The translations under genes were made by a program, and so were the position numbers. From assembly GCA_036526195.1 (NCBI GenBank), contig DATCYZ010000026.1:1-63091 (forward strand): DNA of 63,091 nucleotides. The letters run 5' to 3'. Below the pieces are notes generated by a model. The model worked only from the letters and a program-made list of their open reading frames with translations, did no database searches and was not told where the DNA came from. Shown in pieces: positions 1 through 6,625 of the stretch; the first letter of the stretch is position 1, and each line of letters starts with the position of its first letter. The stretch comes from DATCYZ01 sp036526195. GTDB taxonomy: Bacteria > Pseudomonadota > Gammaproteobacteria > Burkholderiales > SG8-39.

Positions 1-57
1 GGCGCGACCAATTTAAAACTTCGGCGGAATGGATGTCCGGCGCTGAATTTTAGAAAG

Positions 58-81
58 AATAGTAACATATAGGTTACTATT
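58..81. repeat. AT-rich palindrome, copy 1 of 3
   Basis: Perfect inverted repeat with nine-base arms AATAGTAAC and GTTACTATT around ATATAG. Its GTAAC-N6-GTTAC core recurs at 26896 and 43159. It lies just beyond the stop codon of the leftward flavin reductase, so if it is an operator it would serve a leftward gene starting outside the window. The size and symmetry suit a dimeric TetR- or MarR-type regulator; that is inference. Confidence 0.6.
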
Positions 82-103
82 GAGCCGTTTCCCGCGCCGG
101 CCC

Positions 104-712
104 TTAGATCGGCAGATCCCCGGGCAGCGTGAAGCGCTCGCGCGTGGTGCAGTAGCGGTTCGCATACAGGCGCCCGATCGGGTGGTAGGCGGCGTCGCTG
201 ATGCGCTTGTTCTGCGGGTCGATCACGCCTTCGCGCGCGAAGGCGAGCAGCATCTCGCCGATCACCAGCACGCGCTCGTGCGAGACTTCGATCGACTTCC
301 AGACCTTGCACTCGAACCCGGCCACGGCTTCCTTGATGCGCGGGTGGCGCACCAGCGTGGCGGGCGCGGGGGTCAGGCCGGCGAGGGTGAATTCGCTTTC
401 GTTCTCGGGGATGTTCTCGCTCGAGAGGTGCATCGCGTTCGCCGTGGCCTCGTCGACGAGGTTGACGACGAACTCCCCGGTTTCGAGGATGTTGTTGAGC
501 GAATGCTTGGTCAGGTCGTCCGGGCGCCGGCCGAAGCCGAGCACGCACAGCGGCGGTTCCTCGGAGAAGGCGTTGAAGAACGAGTAGGGCGCGCAATTGT
601 TGATGCCGGCGGCGTTCACCGTGGAAACCCAGGCGATCGGCCGCGGCACGATCAGGCCGACGATGATCTTGTAGCGTTCCTGCATCGTGAGTTCGGCGAG
701 CTTGACGTCCAT
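104..712 (-). CDS. Flavin reductase family protein (DIM6/NTAB type)
   Basis: A 202-residue FMN-binding split-barrel protein. The family signature is visible: PRPIAWVST at residues 23-31, an NCAPYSFFNAFS stretch at 39-50, and a T-K-H-S-L-N-N-I followed by ETGEFVVNL around 68-85. Members use NAD(P)H to reduce free flavin for a partner monooxygenase, or are FMN-binding proteins of unknown substrate. No partner oxygenase lies next to it, so the physiological role is open. It is transcribed leftward as a single gene within the window. An AT-rich palindrome lies 23 bases beyond its stop codon. Confidence 0.85.
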   Translation of the reverse strand: MDVKLAELTMQERYKIIVGLIVPRPIAWVSTVNAAGINNCAPYSFFNAFSEEPPLCVLGFGRRPDDLTKHSLNNILETGEFVVNLVDEATANAMHLSSENIPENESEFTLAGLTPAPATLVRHPRIKEAVAGFECKVWKSIEVSHERVLVIGEMLLAFAREGVIDPQNKRISDAAYHPIGRLYANRYCTTRERFTLPGDLPI

Positions 713-823
713 GGCGCGGGTCTCCGGAAGGCGCGGAAGCGGGGGATTATCGGGGCTGGGAGCGATCAGGGCGAATCGTGTGGCGAAACTGCGCCCGATT
801 CCCGCGGCGGGCAGGATGGGGCC

Positions 824-1183
824 ATGCGCAGGCTGCTGCTATCGCTGGTTGTGCTCGTCTCCGGCGCCGCGCGGTCCGGCGAAGCCGATGTCATCGACGT
901 CAAGCTGCGACGCATGTCCGCCGGGGTCTGCGACATCGACGTCACCGTGAACAGCAGCGACACCGGCCGGTCGCATTACACCGATGATTTCGAGGTGCCG
1001 GGGCCGGACGGCCGGGTGCTCGGCCGGCGAACCCAGTTCCATCCCCACGAGACCGAGCAGCCGTTCACGCGCGACCTGTACGGGGTGAAGATCCCGGCCG
1101 GGGTGAGCGAGGTGACCGTGCGGGCGCGGCACAAACCGAAGGGCTATGACGGCCTCACCCGGAAGGTGGTCCTGCCCCGCTGA
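824..1183 (+). CDS. Small secreted protein of unknown function
   Basis: A 119-residue protein with a clear signal peptide (MRRLLLSLVVLVSGAARSGEA) followed by a beta-rich domain. It carries TGRSHYTDDFEV, HPHETEQPFTRDL and a closing V-T-V-R-A stretch, which resemble small conserved periplasmic proteins I recall from Proteobacteria but cannot name. An open frame extends far upstream, but it lies antisense to the flavin reductase. The ATG at 824 is preferred because the signal peptide begins there. The gene precedes tRNA-Arg on the same strand and ends only 21 bases before it. Confidence 0.7.
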   Translation: MRRLLLSLVVLVSGAARSGEADVIDVKLRRMSAGVCDIDVTVNSSDTGRSHYTDDFEVPGPDGRVLGRRTQFHPHETEQPFTRDLYGVKIPAGVSEVTVRARHKPKGYDGLTRKVVLPR

Positions 1184-1185
1184 TC

Positions 1186-1194
1186 TGATAAAAT
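1186..1194 (+). promoter_or_regulatory. Extended -10 promoter for tRNA-Arg
   Basis: TG-A-TAAAAT forms an extended -10 element 11 bases before the mature tRNA 5' end. There is no good -35 hexamer at 17 bases, which is usual for extended -10 promoters. The same nonamer precedes tamA at 13638. Confidence 0.5.
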
Positions 1195-1204
1195 TCGCGC
1201 CGTC

Positions 1205-1281
1205 GCGCCCATAGCTCAGCTGGATAGAGTACTTGGCTACGAACCAAGGGGTCGGGAGTTCGAATCTCTCTGGGCGCGCCA
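1205..1281 (+). tRNA. tRNA-Arg (ACG)
   Basis: A 77-base cloverleaf can be drawn directly. The acceptor stem GCGCCCA pairs with TGGGCGC. The anticodon stem CTTGG/CCAAG encloses loop CTACGAA with anticodon ACG at 1239-1241. The T-arm has GTTCGAATC. The discriminator G and an encoded CCA end at 1281. Position 34 would be inosine after deamination, so it reads CGU, CGC and CGA. It is followed by its own terminator and then by a stretch of truncated genes. Confidence 0.97.
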
Positions 1282-1290
1282 GACATTGAC

Positions 1291-1322
1291 AAAGCCGGGC
1301 ACGTTGCCCGGCTTTGTTTTTT
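1291..1322 (+). terminator. Rho-independent terminator after tRNA-Arg
   Basis: An 11-base-pair hairpin (AAAGCCGGGCA / TGCCCGGCTTT, loop CGT) is followed by G and six T residues. It ends transcription of the tRNA. Confidence 0.9.
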
Positions 1323-1394
1323 GCCGACCGGCCGCGGGATCGTGATGATGTCGAACACCTGCGCATGATCGTCGTGGAGCGCAAGGGCCGATGA
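1323..1394 (+). pseudogene. C-terminal remnant of a nucleotidyltransferase-like gene
   Basis: The frame ending in TGA at 1392-1394 reads A-D-R-P-R-D-R-D-D-V-E-H-L-R-M-I, then V-V-E-R-K-G-R. This resembles the closing G-R-P-x-D-x-x-D-V segment of AbiEii/MNT-like nucleotidyltransferases. Nothing upstream encodes the catalytic part, because the frame runs into the tRNA terminator. The stop overlaps the next start as ATGA, the usual translational coupling of a two-gene unit. I infer that the 5' part was deleted up to the tRNA terminator. With only 23 codons, the family call is tentative. Confidence 0.45.
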
Positions 1395-1585
1395 GCGAGA
1401 CGCCGCCACCGGATTGGTCGAACGCGACCTGGGAAGGCAACCGCCGCGCGCAGTTGCGCGCGACGCTCGCGCTGACGGTGCGCGAGCGCCTGCTGGCGAT
1501 GGAAGCGCTTGGCGAGCTTTCCGATACGATCGCCGCGGCGACGGGGCGGGGGCCGGTGGCCGAGGTGAAAACGGGTCGGGCGTGA
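1391..1585 (+). CDS. Small partner protein of a lost nucleotidyltransferase (orphan)
   Basis: A 64-residue protein with the pattern P-D-W-S-N-A-T-W-E-G-N-R-R followed by an L-T-V-R-E-R-L-L-A-M-E-A-L helix. I recall small proteins of this pattern encoded directly downstream of nucleotidyltransferase genes, but I know of no proven activity; an antitoxin-like role is speculation. The start overlaps the preceding remnant as ATGA. The last residues (about V-K-T-G-R-A) lie on sequence that also belongs to the MoxR remnant on the other strand, so the C-terminus is probably not original. Possibly a decaying gene. Confidence 0.5.
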   Translation: MSETPPPDWSNATWEGNRRAQLRATLALTVRERLLAMEALGELSDTIAAATGRGPVAEVKTGRA

Positions 1586-1829
1586 ACTGGATGCGGTGGA
1601 AGTCCGCCTCGAGCAGTTCGGCCAGCGTTTTCACCGCCGTGGTCTTGGCCAGGCCCGGCACGCCTTCGACCAGCACATGCCCGTCGCAGAGCAACGCGAT
1701 CAGCAGGCGCCGGGTCAGCGCGTGCTGGCCGATGACGCGGGCATCGAGCGCTGCCGCGAGGCCGGCAAACACCTCGCCGGGCGGCGCCTGCGCGAGCTGG
1801 GTCCGGGAATTCGGATCCTGCAGCATGCC
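1575..1829 (-). pseudogene. Truncated MoxR-family AAA ATPase
   Basis: About 85 codons of a MoxR N-terminus remain, including R-V-I-G-Q-H, the Walker A motif GVPGLAKT and the following helix ending H-R-I-Q-F-T-P-D. Full MoxR proteins are about 300 to 330 residues and continue with Walker B and the sensor motifs. Here homology stops at about 1575, where the frame runs into unrelated sequence from the opposite-strand gene. The chosen ATG at 1829 has a GGGGG ribosome site nine bases upstream. The usual DUF58 and VWA partners are absent. It is a clean break rather than gradual decay. Confidence 0.8.
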
Positions 1830-1902
1830 ATGCGCCCCCTGCATGGCTGACACGGGGCACGGTGACACATCCGTGTGGCGGGAACGAGTCCCGTGGCCCG
1901 GA

Positions 1903-2808
1903 TCAGCGCTTGTCGCGCTCGGCCTGGTCGATGAACGCCTCGATCAGTCCCTTCGGCGCCTCGACGACGTGCGCCGGCCCCGGGAAGCCCCCGGACTTCA
2001 CGTCCTCGATGAAGTCCCTGAACCCGGCGACCCGCTCGGCCTGCATCGCTTCGCGCATCGCGTGCAGGTTGCGGTATTGCTTCGAATGCCTGGGATAGGG
2101 CGGGCCGTTGTTGCCGAGGAGGTCTTCCGCGAACAGGAACTGGATGTCGCCGCCGCCGCCGGCGCCGATGGAAGAGGTGAGCAGGGTCGTGCGCTTCGAG
2201 ATCTCCAGCAGCAGGGCCTCCGGGATCACCTCGACTTCGACCGCCCAGGCGCCCGCCTCCTCGAAGCGCTTGATCTCGCGGTAGATCCACAGGGCTTCGT
2301 CGATCGTCTTGCCGACGGCGCGCAGGCCGCCGGTCCAGGTGCTCTTTCGCGGCACCAGGCCGGCATGGCCCTGCACCGGCACGCCGGCCTCGGCGGCGGC
2401 GGCGATGAAGCGCGGCGACCACTGGCACATGATGGCGTCGGCGCCGAGTTCCATCGCCTGGTAGGCGAGGCGCACCGCCTCCGTCTCGCTGGCCGCGGCC
2501 ACCAGCGGCACCGAGAAGGACATGAAGGTGTTCGGCGCGGCCTTGCGGATCGCCACGGCCGTTTCCGGTTTTTTCGGATCGAAGCGCACCTTCATCGTGT
2601 CGATGCCCGCTTCCTCGGCGGCCGCGGCTTCGTCCGGCGTGAACGGAAGCGTCTCGACCAGCACACGCTTGCCCTTCTGGTCGCGCAGGTCCTTCACCGT
2701 GTAGTTCCGGGTGCCGTACGCGCCGCCGAGCGTCATCACGCGCGTCAGGCCGCGGGCGGACGCCTCGCGTGGCGGGATGCCGCCGTCTCCGCCGGTATGA
2801 CTTGCCAT
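1903..2808 (-). CDS. PanB-like (ketopantoate hydroxymethyltransferase superfamily) protein
   Basis: A 301-residue TIM-barrel protein. PanB-type elements are GHAGLVP at 147-153, the V-E-V-I-P-E segment around 192-197 holding the likely catalytic Glu, and S-S-I-G-A-G followed by D-I-Q-F-L-F-A-E-D at 212-229. The N-terminus departs from true PanB: the canonical VGDS magnesium-binding stretch is not seen. A biosynthetic pantothenate role is therefore doubtful and a related C-C lyase or hydroxymethyltransferase is more likely. The ATG at 2808 was chosen over an upstream ATG because GGAGG sits eight bases before it. It is the second gene of an operon, 23 bases after the metallo-hydrolase gene. Confidence 0.7.
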   Translation of the reverse strand: MASHTGGDGGIPPREASARGLTRVMTLGGAYGTRNYTVKDLRDQKGKRVLVETLPFTPDEAAAAEEAGIDTMKVRFDPKKPETAVAIRKAAPNTFMSFSVPLVAAASETEAVRLAYQAMELGADAIMCQWSPRFIAAAAEAGVPVQGHAGLVPRKSTWTGGLRAVGKTIDEALWIYREIKRFEEAGAWAVEVEVIPEALLLEISKRTTLLTSSIGAGGGGDIQFLFAEDLLGNNGPPYPRHSKQYRNLHAMREAMQAERVAGFRDFIEDVKSGGFPGPAHVVEAPKGLIEAFIDQAERDKR

Positions 2809-2831
2809 GGCCTGAACCTCCGTCGCTATGA

Positions 2832-3575
2832 TCAAGCGTGAAGCGTACCCTGATCACTGAGCGACTTCGACAGAATTCGAAGCAGGGTGGCGCCGTCGCC
2901 CTGCCAGACGCTGCCGTGCATGCAGGCGAGGACCCCGGGGCGTGCCACGGCCAGCCGTTCCAGCAGGGTCGCGGTGCCCGGCGTGTGGGCGTAGTAATCC
3001 ATCTGCGCGCGGAAGGCTTCGCTTGGCCCGAGGATGTCGTCCTGCGTGAGCGGTTTCTCTCCGGTACCACCCTGGGTGAACAGATCGCCGCAGAACAGGG
3101 TGCCGGTTCGGCGCTCCATCATGAGGCCCGATTCCCAGCCGTGCGGCAGGTGCGGCGTGTCGAACCAGCACAGTTCGTGACGCCCGAGTTCCAGCGTGTC
3201 ACCGTCGGCCATGGGGCGTGCCGGCCGGTCGGCGACGTCGTTGACCGACACCATGGCAGCGACCTGGCTGCACACGGGCACGGCGTCCGGCGCCACTGCA
3301 AGGAAGTCGTTCAGGGCGCCGCATTCGTCGGCCTCGAAATGGGAGAAGGCGATGTAGCGCAGTTTGCCCAGCGGCAGGAGCTTGCCGATTGCGTCGCTGA
3401 CCAGCGGAAACATGCGCCGTGGACCGGTATGGAAGACGAGGGGTTCGTCGTCCAGGACCAGGTACTGGTTGAAATTGAAGTGGCCCGCGCCGGGCAGTTC
3501 GACTGGCGTATTGATGCGGTAGATCCCTGCGGCGATCTCGTGGACGTTGGTGCCTGAAGCCGGGTTGGTGATCAT
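2832..3575 (-). CDS. MBL-fold metallo-hydrolase of the ODP (flavodiiron-like) subgroup
   Basis: A 247-residue metallo-beta-lactamase-fold protein. Metal-site residues follow the oxygen-binding diiron layout: H79-x-E81-x-D83, then H145, D164 (in CGDLF) and H220 (in ACMHG). The residue after D83 is Glu84, where flavodiiron proteins usually have His. There is no flavodoxin domain. Function is unassigned; relatives are annotated as hydrolases or oxygen reductases. It is the first gene of a leftward operon with the PanB-like gene, is preceded by a strong sigma-70 promoter, and is divergent from a TetR regulator that probably controls it. Confidence 0.8.
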   Translation of the reverse strand: MITNPASGTNVHEIAAGIYRINTPVELPGAGHFNFNQYLVLDDEPLVFHTGPRRMFPLVSDAIGKLLPLGKLRYIAFSHFEADECGALNDFLAVAPDAVPVCSQVAAMVSVNDVADRPARPMADGDTLELGRHELCWFDTPHLPHGWESGLMMERRTGTLFCGDLFTQGGTGEKPLTQDDILGPSEAFRAQMDYYAHTPGTATLLERLAVARPGVLACMHGSVWQGDGATLLRILSKSLSDQGTLHA

Positions 3576-3619
3576 GCGATCCTCGCGGTGGATGGGTGCT
3601 TCTAATGGGGGTACACAGA

Positions 3620-3648
3620 TGTATAGTCAAAATGCGGGACCCTGTCAA
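3620..3648 (-). promoter_or_regulatory. Sigma-70 promoter for the metallo-hydrolase operon
   Basis: On the minus strand, a perfect -35 TTGACA (3648-3643), a 17-base spacer, then -10 TATACA (3625-3620). It is the best sigma-70 match I noted in the window. The -35 overlaps the left arm of the inverted repeat 3641-3667, so a repressor there would block it. Confidence 0.8.
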
Positions 3649-3667
3649 TATTCAGTGCACAGACAGG
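3641..3667. promoter_or_regulatory. Candidate TetR operator
   Basis: An inverted repeat with arms CCTGTC and GACAGG separated by 15 bases lies between the divergent TetR and metallo-hydrolase genes. The left arm overlaps the -35 of the leftward promoter, and the right arm abuts the rightward TATAAT. One dimer or dimer pair could repress both directions. Arm length and position suit a TetR operator; binding is inference. Confidence 0.5.
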
Positions 3668-3673
3668 TATAAT
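3668..3673 (+). promoter_or_regulatory. -10 box upstream of tetR
   Basis: A perfect TATAAT, without a convincing -35 at 16-18 bases. Transcription would begin near 3680, so the message would be almost leaderless if translation starts at 3683. Confidence 0.45.
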
Positions 3674-3682
3674 GGAATGACG

Positions 3683-4264
3683 ATGGCGAGACCCTACACG
3701 CTGAAGCGGCGGGCGGCGCAGCAGGCGCAGACGCGCGGCAGGATCGTCTCCGCGGCCGTCGAGCTGCATGGCAGCGTCGGTCCCGCGCTCACCACGGTCA
3801 GCCTGGTGGCGGAGCGCGCCGGGGTGCAAAGGCATACGGTGTACGCGCATTTTCCGGACGAGATGAGCCTGTTCCAGGCCTGCTCGGCTCTCGCCCTCGA
3901 GCGCGACCCCTTGCCAGATGCCGATGCCTGGCGTGCGCTGCCGGATCCACGCGCGCGACTGCAGGCAGGCCTGCGCGCGGTGTACGGCTGGTACGAGCGA
4001 AACGCGGGTCTCGCCGCCTGCGTGCTGCGCGACGCCGAGTGCCATGCGAACACGCGCGAAATCGTCCAACTTCGGATGGTCCCCTGCATGCAGGCGTGGC
4101 AGGAGGTGCTCGGAAGATCGCTCGGCGCAAGGCAACGCGCGCTGCTCGGGCTGGCGCTCAGCTTCTTCACCTGGCGCAGCCTGGTGCGCGAGGGCGGGAT
4201 GACGCAGGCGGGTGCGGTGCGGGCGATGGTTCAGGCCATCGTGGAAGGCGGGAACAAGGCTTGA
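3683..4264 (+). CDS. TetR/AcrR family transcriptional regulator
   Basis: A 193-residue one-domain regulator. The N-terminal helix-turn-helix spans about residues 38-57 (T-V-S-L-V-A-E-R-A-G-V-Q-R-H-T-V-Y-A-H-F), followed by D-E-M-S-L-F-Q-A-C. The C-terminal helical ligand domain is not informative about the inducer. The start at 3683 (MARPYTL) is preferred to 3677 because TATAAT lies only three bases before 3677 and a GGA sits at suitable spacing for 3683. It is divergent from the metallo-hydrolase/PanB-like operon across an inverted repeat, so local autoregulated control is likely. Confidence 0.85.
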   Translation: MARPYTLKRRAAQQAQTRGRIVSAAVELHGSVGPALTTVSLVAERAGVQRHTVYAHFPDEMSLFQACSALALERDPLPDADAWRALPDPRARLQAGLRAVYGWYERNAGLAACVLRDAECHANTREIVQLRMVPCMQAWQEVLGRSLGARQRALLGLALSFFTWRSLVREGGMTQAGAVRAMVQAIVEGGNKA

Positions 4265-4334
4265 GTGACGCGTGCCGTTGCGGTCGACCGGTGGCCGCGC
4301 GTGGCAGGCCGCGATCCTGGCGCGGAGGCGCCAC

Positions 4335-4826
4335 ATGATCCGCGACCAGCGCGGATTCGGGCTCGGCTTTGGCGGCAGTGTGTTCGAAACCGTCGGGCTG
4401 CCGCTCATCATCATGGCGGTACTCGGCTGGTTCGCGTGGGGGGCGTTCGGCGACTACCAGGCAAGAACCCGGGTGGTGGCGGGACTCGCGCGCGCCGCCG
4501 CCGCGCAGGCCGCGGTCGACAAGGCGTTCGCGCTGCGGGGGTCGCTCGCTTTTCCGGCGGCGCTGCAGGCGCACTGGTCGCCGCCCGCGCCGGATGAATT
4601 CGTCCAGTCGATCCGCGTCGAGGACAACGGTGTCATCACGCTGCGCTTCACCGCGCGGGTCGCGGAGGACGGTGAGAACCAGATCCAGATCGTTCCTGTG
4701 GTGCAGGATCGGGCGCTCGACCTTGGCGCTGCGTCGAACGCGGGCCTGAAGTACGCGTGGCAGTGCGGCGGCGCGGCCGGTCGCTCGACGGTGCCGAGCG
4801 CTCGTCGGCCGGACACCTGCCGCTAG
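4335..4826 (+). CDS. Type IV pilin-like protein with atypical N-terminus
   Basis: A 163-residue protein. After a hydrophobic helix, F-G-D-Y-Q-A-R-T-R-V-V-A-G-L-A-R-A-A-A matches the PilA stretch A-Y-Q-D-Y-x-A-R-x-Q-V-x-E-G-L, and the C-terminal G-L-K-Y-A-W-Q-C with final D-T-C-R matches the paired cysteines of PilA-type pilins. The N-terminal GFGLGFGGSVFETVG lacks the GFTLIE prepilin cleavage motif, having no Glu at +5, and the helix is interrupted by G and P. Normal processing by PilD is doubtful. No other pilus genes are nearby; pilW and fimV lie elsewhere in the window. Confidence 0.65.
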   Translation: MIRDQRGFGLGFGGSVFETVGLPLIIMAVLGWFAWGAFGDYQARTRVVAGLARAAAAQAAVDKAFALRGSLAFPAALQAHWSPPAPDEFVQSIRVEDNGVITLRFTARVAEDGENQIQIVPVVQDRALDLGAASNAGLKYAWQCGGAAGRSTVPSARRPDTCR

Positions 4827-4862
4827 CGGCCACGGCCTCCGGCGAGTGACAGGATCCCGCGC

Positions 4863-6110
4863 GTGCCCACGGATCCCCGCGATATCACGCTGGCGCGCGG
4901 CCTGCTGATCGCGTTCCTGCTGTCCTTCGGGCCGACGGTCGCGAACGCCTTTGCGCGCTTCGCCTTCGCGCTGTTGCTGCCGGCGATGCGCAGCGACCTC
5001 GACTGGACCTACTCGCAGGCCGGCTGGTTCAACACGGTCAACGCCCTCGGCTACCTGCTGGGCGCGCTGGTGACGTGGGGGCTGGTCGCGCCGCTGGGAA
5101 ACCGCGTGCTGTTCTGCGCCGGCATGCTCTTGACGGCAACGATGATCGGCGCCACCGGCCTGGTGCGCGATTTCGAGGCCCTGATGGCGATCCGCCTGCT
5201 GACCGGCATCGGCGGCGCGGCGGTGTTCATCTGCGGCGGCGCGCTCTCGGGAACCATCTTCCTGCGGCGCCCGCAACTCGCCACCACGACGATCGCGATC
5301 TACTTCGCCGGCGGCGGCATCGGCCTGATGCTCTCCGGAGTGACGGTGCCCTGGCTGCTCGAGGCACAGGGCAGCGGCGCCTGGCCGCTCGTCTGGCGCG
5401 TCATGGGTCTCGCCAGCCTCGCGATGAGCGCAGCGGCGCTGTGGGCCGCGTGGGGCATCGCGGAGCCCGGCAGCATGGCGGGCAATGCGCGCTGGACGCT
5501 GCGCCCGTTTGCCGCGGAGCTGGTCGCGTACGCGCTGTTTGCGCTCGGCTACATTGGCTACATGACCTTCATCATCGCCTGGATGCGGCAGAACGGCGCC
5601 GGCACCGGGCTGGTGATGGCCGTGTGGTTTCTCCTGGGCCTGGCAAGCCTGCTTGCGCCGCTGGTCTGGCGCAAGGCCGCCGAGCATTGGCCCGGCGGGC
5701 GGCCGCTTGCCGCGGTGATGGTGGTGCTCACCGCCGGCGCCGTCCTGCCGCTGGCCTCCACGCACGCGGCGGCGATGCTGCTTTCGGCGGCTCTGTTCGG
5801 CGTCGCCATGTTCAGCGCGCCTTCCTCGATCGGCAGCTTCATCAAGCGGGCGCTGCCGAGTCCTGCCTGGGGGTCGGCGATCGCCGTCTTCACCGTGGCG
5901 TTCGCCGCGGGCCAGATCGCCGGGCCGGTGGCGATCGGCTGGCTCGCCGATCGCTCGGGTTCGCTGCAAGGCGGACTTGCCGTATCCGCGGGGCTGCTCG
6001 CGCTGGGGGCGGTCGTGGCGCTTGTGCAGCGGGATCTTCGCACGGCGCGACCGGGGCCGCCAACGACCCAGCAGGTCGATGCACCAGGCAGCGCACGCCG
6101 ATCCAGCTAG
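4863..6110 (+). CDS. MFS transporter, YbfB/YjiJ-like
   Basis: A 415-residue inner-membrane transporter with about 12 hydrophobic segments and no signal peptide. The N-terminal F-A-R-F-A-F-A-L-L-L-P-A-M-R region followed by a W-F-N-T-V-N-A-L-G-Y-L-L-G-A helix is typical of the YbfB/YjiJ group, whose substrates are unknown. It starts with GTG at 4863, 36 bases after the pilin-like gene. No adjacent enzyme suggests a substrate. Confidence 0.8.
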   Translation: MPTDPRDITLARGLLIAFLLSFGPTVANAFARFAFALLLPAMRSDLDWTYSQAGWFNTVNALGYLLGALVTWGLVAPLGNRVLFCAGMLLTATMIGATGLVRDFEALMAIRLLTGIGGAAVFICGGALSGTIFLRRPQLATTTIAIYFAGGGIGLMLSGVTVPWLLEAQGSGAWPLVWRVMGLASLAMSAAALWAAWGIAEPGSMAGNARWTLRPFAAELVAYALFALGYIGYMTFIIAWMRQNGAGTGLVMAVWFLLGLASLLAPLVWRKAAEHWPGGRPLAAVMVVLTAGAVLPLASTHAAAMLLSAALFGVAMFSAPSSIGSFIKRALPSPAWGSAIAVFTVAFAAGQIAGPVAIGWLADRSGSLQGGLAVSAGLLALGAVVALVQRDLRTARPGPPTTQQVDAPGSARRSS

Positions 6111-6152
6111 TGCCGTGGCGACCTGCGTGTTCTGTGGCATTGTCACAAGGTT

Positions 6153-6166
6153 GCGATCATGATCGC
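6153..6166. repeat. 14-bp perfect palindrome
   Basis: GCGATCATGATCGC in the 112-base gap between the MFS gene and the NTF2-like gene. It could be an operator for the downstream gene; nothing else supports this. Confidence 0.3.
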
Positions 6167-6222
6167 GCCCGGTGTGGTCGGGTGCCGATGTCCCGCCATC
6201 TTCATTGCGCAAGGCCAGAACC

Positions 6223-6612
6223 ATGTCCGAGTCACCCGCCGCCAGTGCCGCACTTCGCGCGGTCGATCGCTACCTCGCTGCCTTGAATGCGCGCGACACG
6301 ACCGCCATCCGCGACGCCTTCAACTTCCCGCACCTGCGCATCGGCGCGCGCGGCAACTTGTCGCGCTTCGAAAATCCGGAAGACTATGATTTCGGGCACT
6401 TTTTCCGTGCCACCGAGGCCGACGGCTGGCACCACACGAAGTGGGACAGAACCGAAGTGGTGTTCGCCACCGAGGGCAAGGCGCATGTTGCGGTCGACTT
6501 CACCCGCTACCGCGAGGACGGTTCGGTGATCGGGCGCTACTTTTCCCTGTACATCGTCACCTGCCAGGACGGCCACTGGGGCATCCAGGTCGGGTCCGGG
6601 AACGGCGCTTAG
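6223..6612 (+). CDS. NTF2/SnoaL-like fold protein
   Basis: A 129-residue protein of the cone-shaped NTF2-like fold: an N-terminal helix with R-Y-L-A-A-L-N-A-R-D, then a curved sheet with F-N-F-P-H-L-R and a closing G-R-Y-F-S-L-Y-I-V and W-G-I-Q-V-G. The fold is used by isomerases, dehydratases and accessory domains. No catalytic residues can be assigned with confidence. The ATG at 6223 (MSESPAAS) begins the recognisable fold. The stop codon lies inside a hairpin shared with the convergent cyclase gene. Confidence 0.65.
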   Translation: MSESPAASAALRAVDRYLAALNARDTTAIRDAFNFPHLRIGARGNLSRFENPEDYDFGHFFRATEADGWHHTKWDRTEVVFATEGKAHVAVDFTRYREDGSVIGRYFSLYIVTCQDGHWGIQVGSGNGA

Positions 6613-6625
6613 GCGCGCGCCGTTC
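6600..6625. terminator. Hairpin between convergent genes
   Basis: GAACGGCGC (6600-6608) pairs with GCGCCGTTC (6617-6625) around an eight-base loop. It spans the ends of both convergent genes, including the NTF2-like stop codon and part of the cyclase stop codon. There is no T-tract, so intrinsic termination is uncertain; it may act as a 3' stabilising hairpin in both directions. Confidence 0.4.

Noticed and set aside
80..823. Long plus-strand open frame in front of the small secreted protein
   Set aside because: It is antisense to the flavin reductase gene, whose family motifs are clear, and has the Arg/Gly/His-rich composition of a GC shadow. The signal peptide at 824 marks the real start.
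1205..1281. An attachment-site direct repeat of the tRNA-Arg 3' end
   Set aside because: I looked for a second copy of the T-arm/acceptor segment downstream to about 1900 and saw none.
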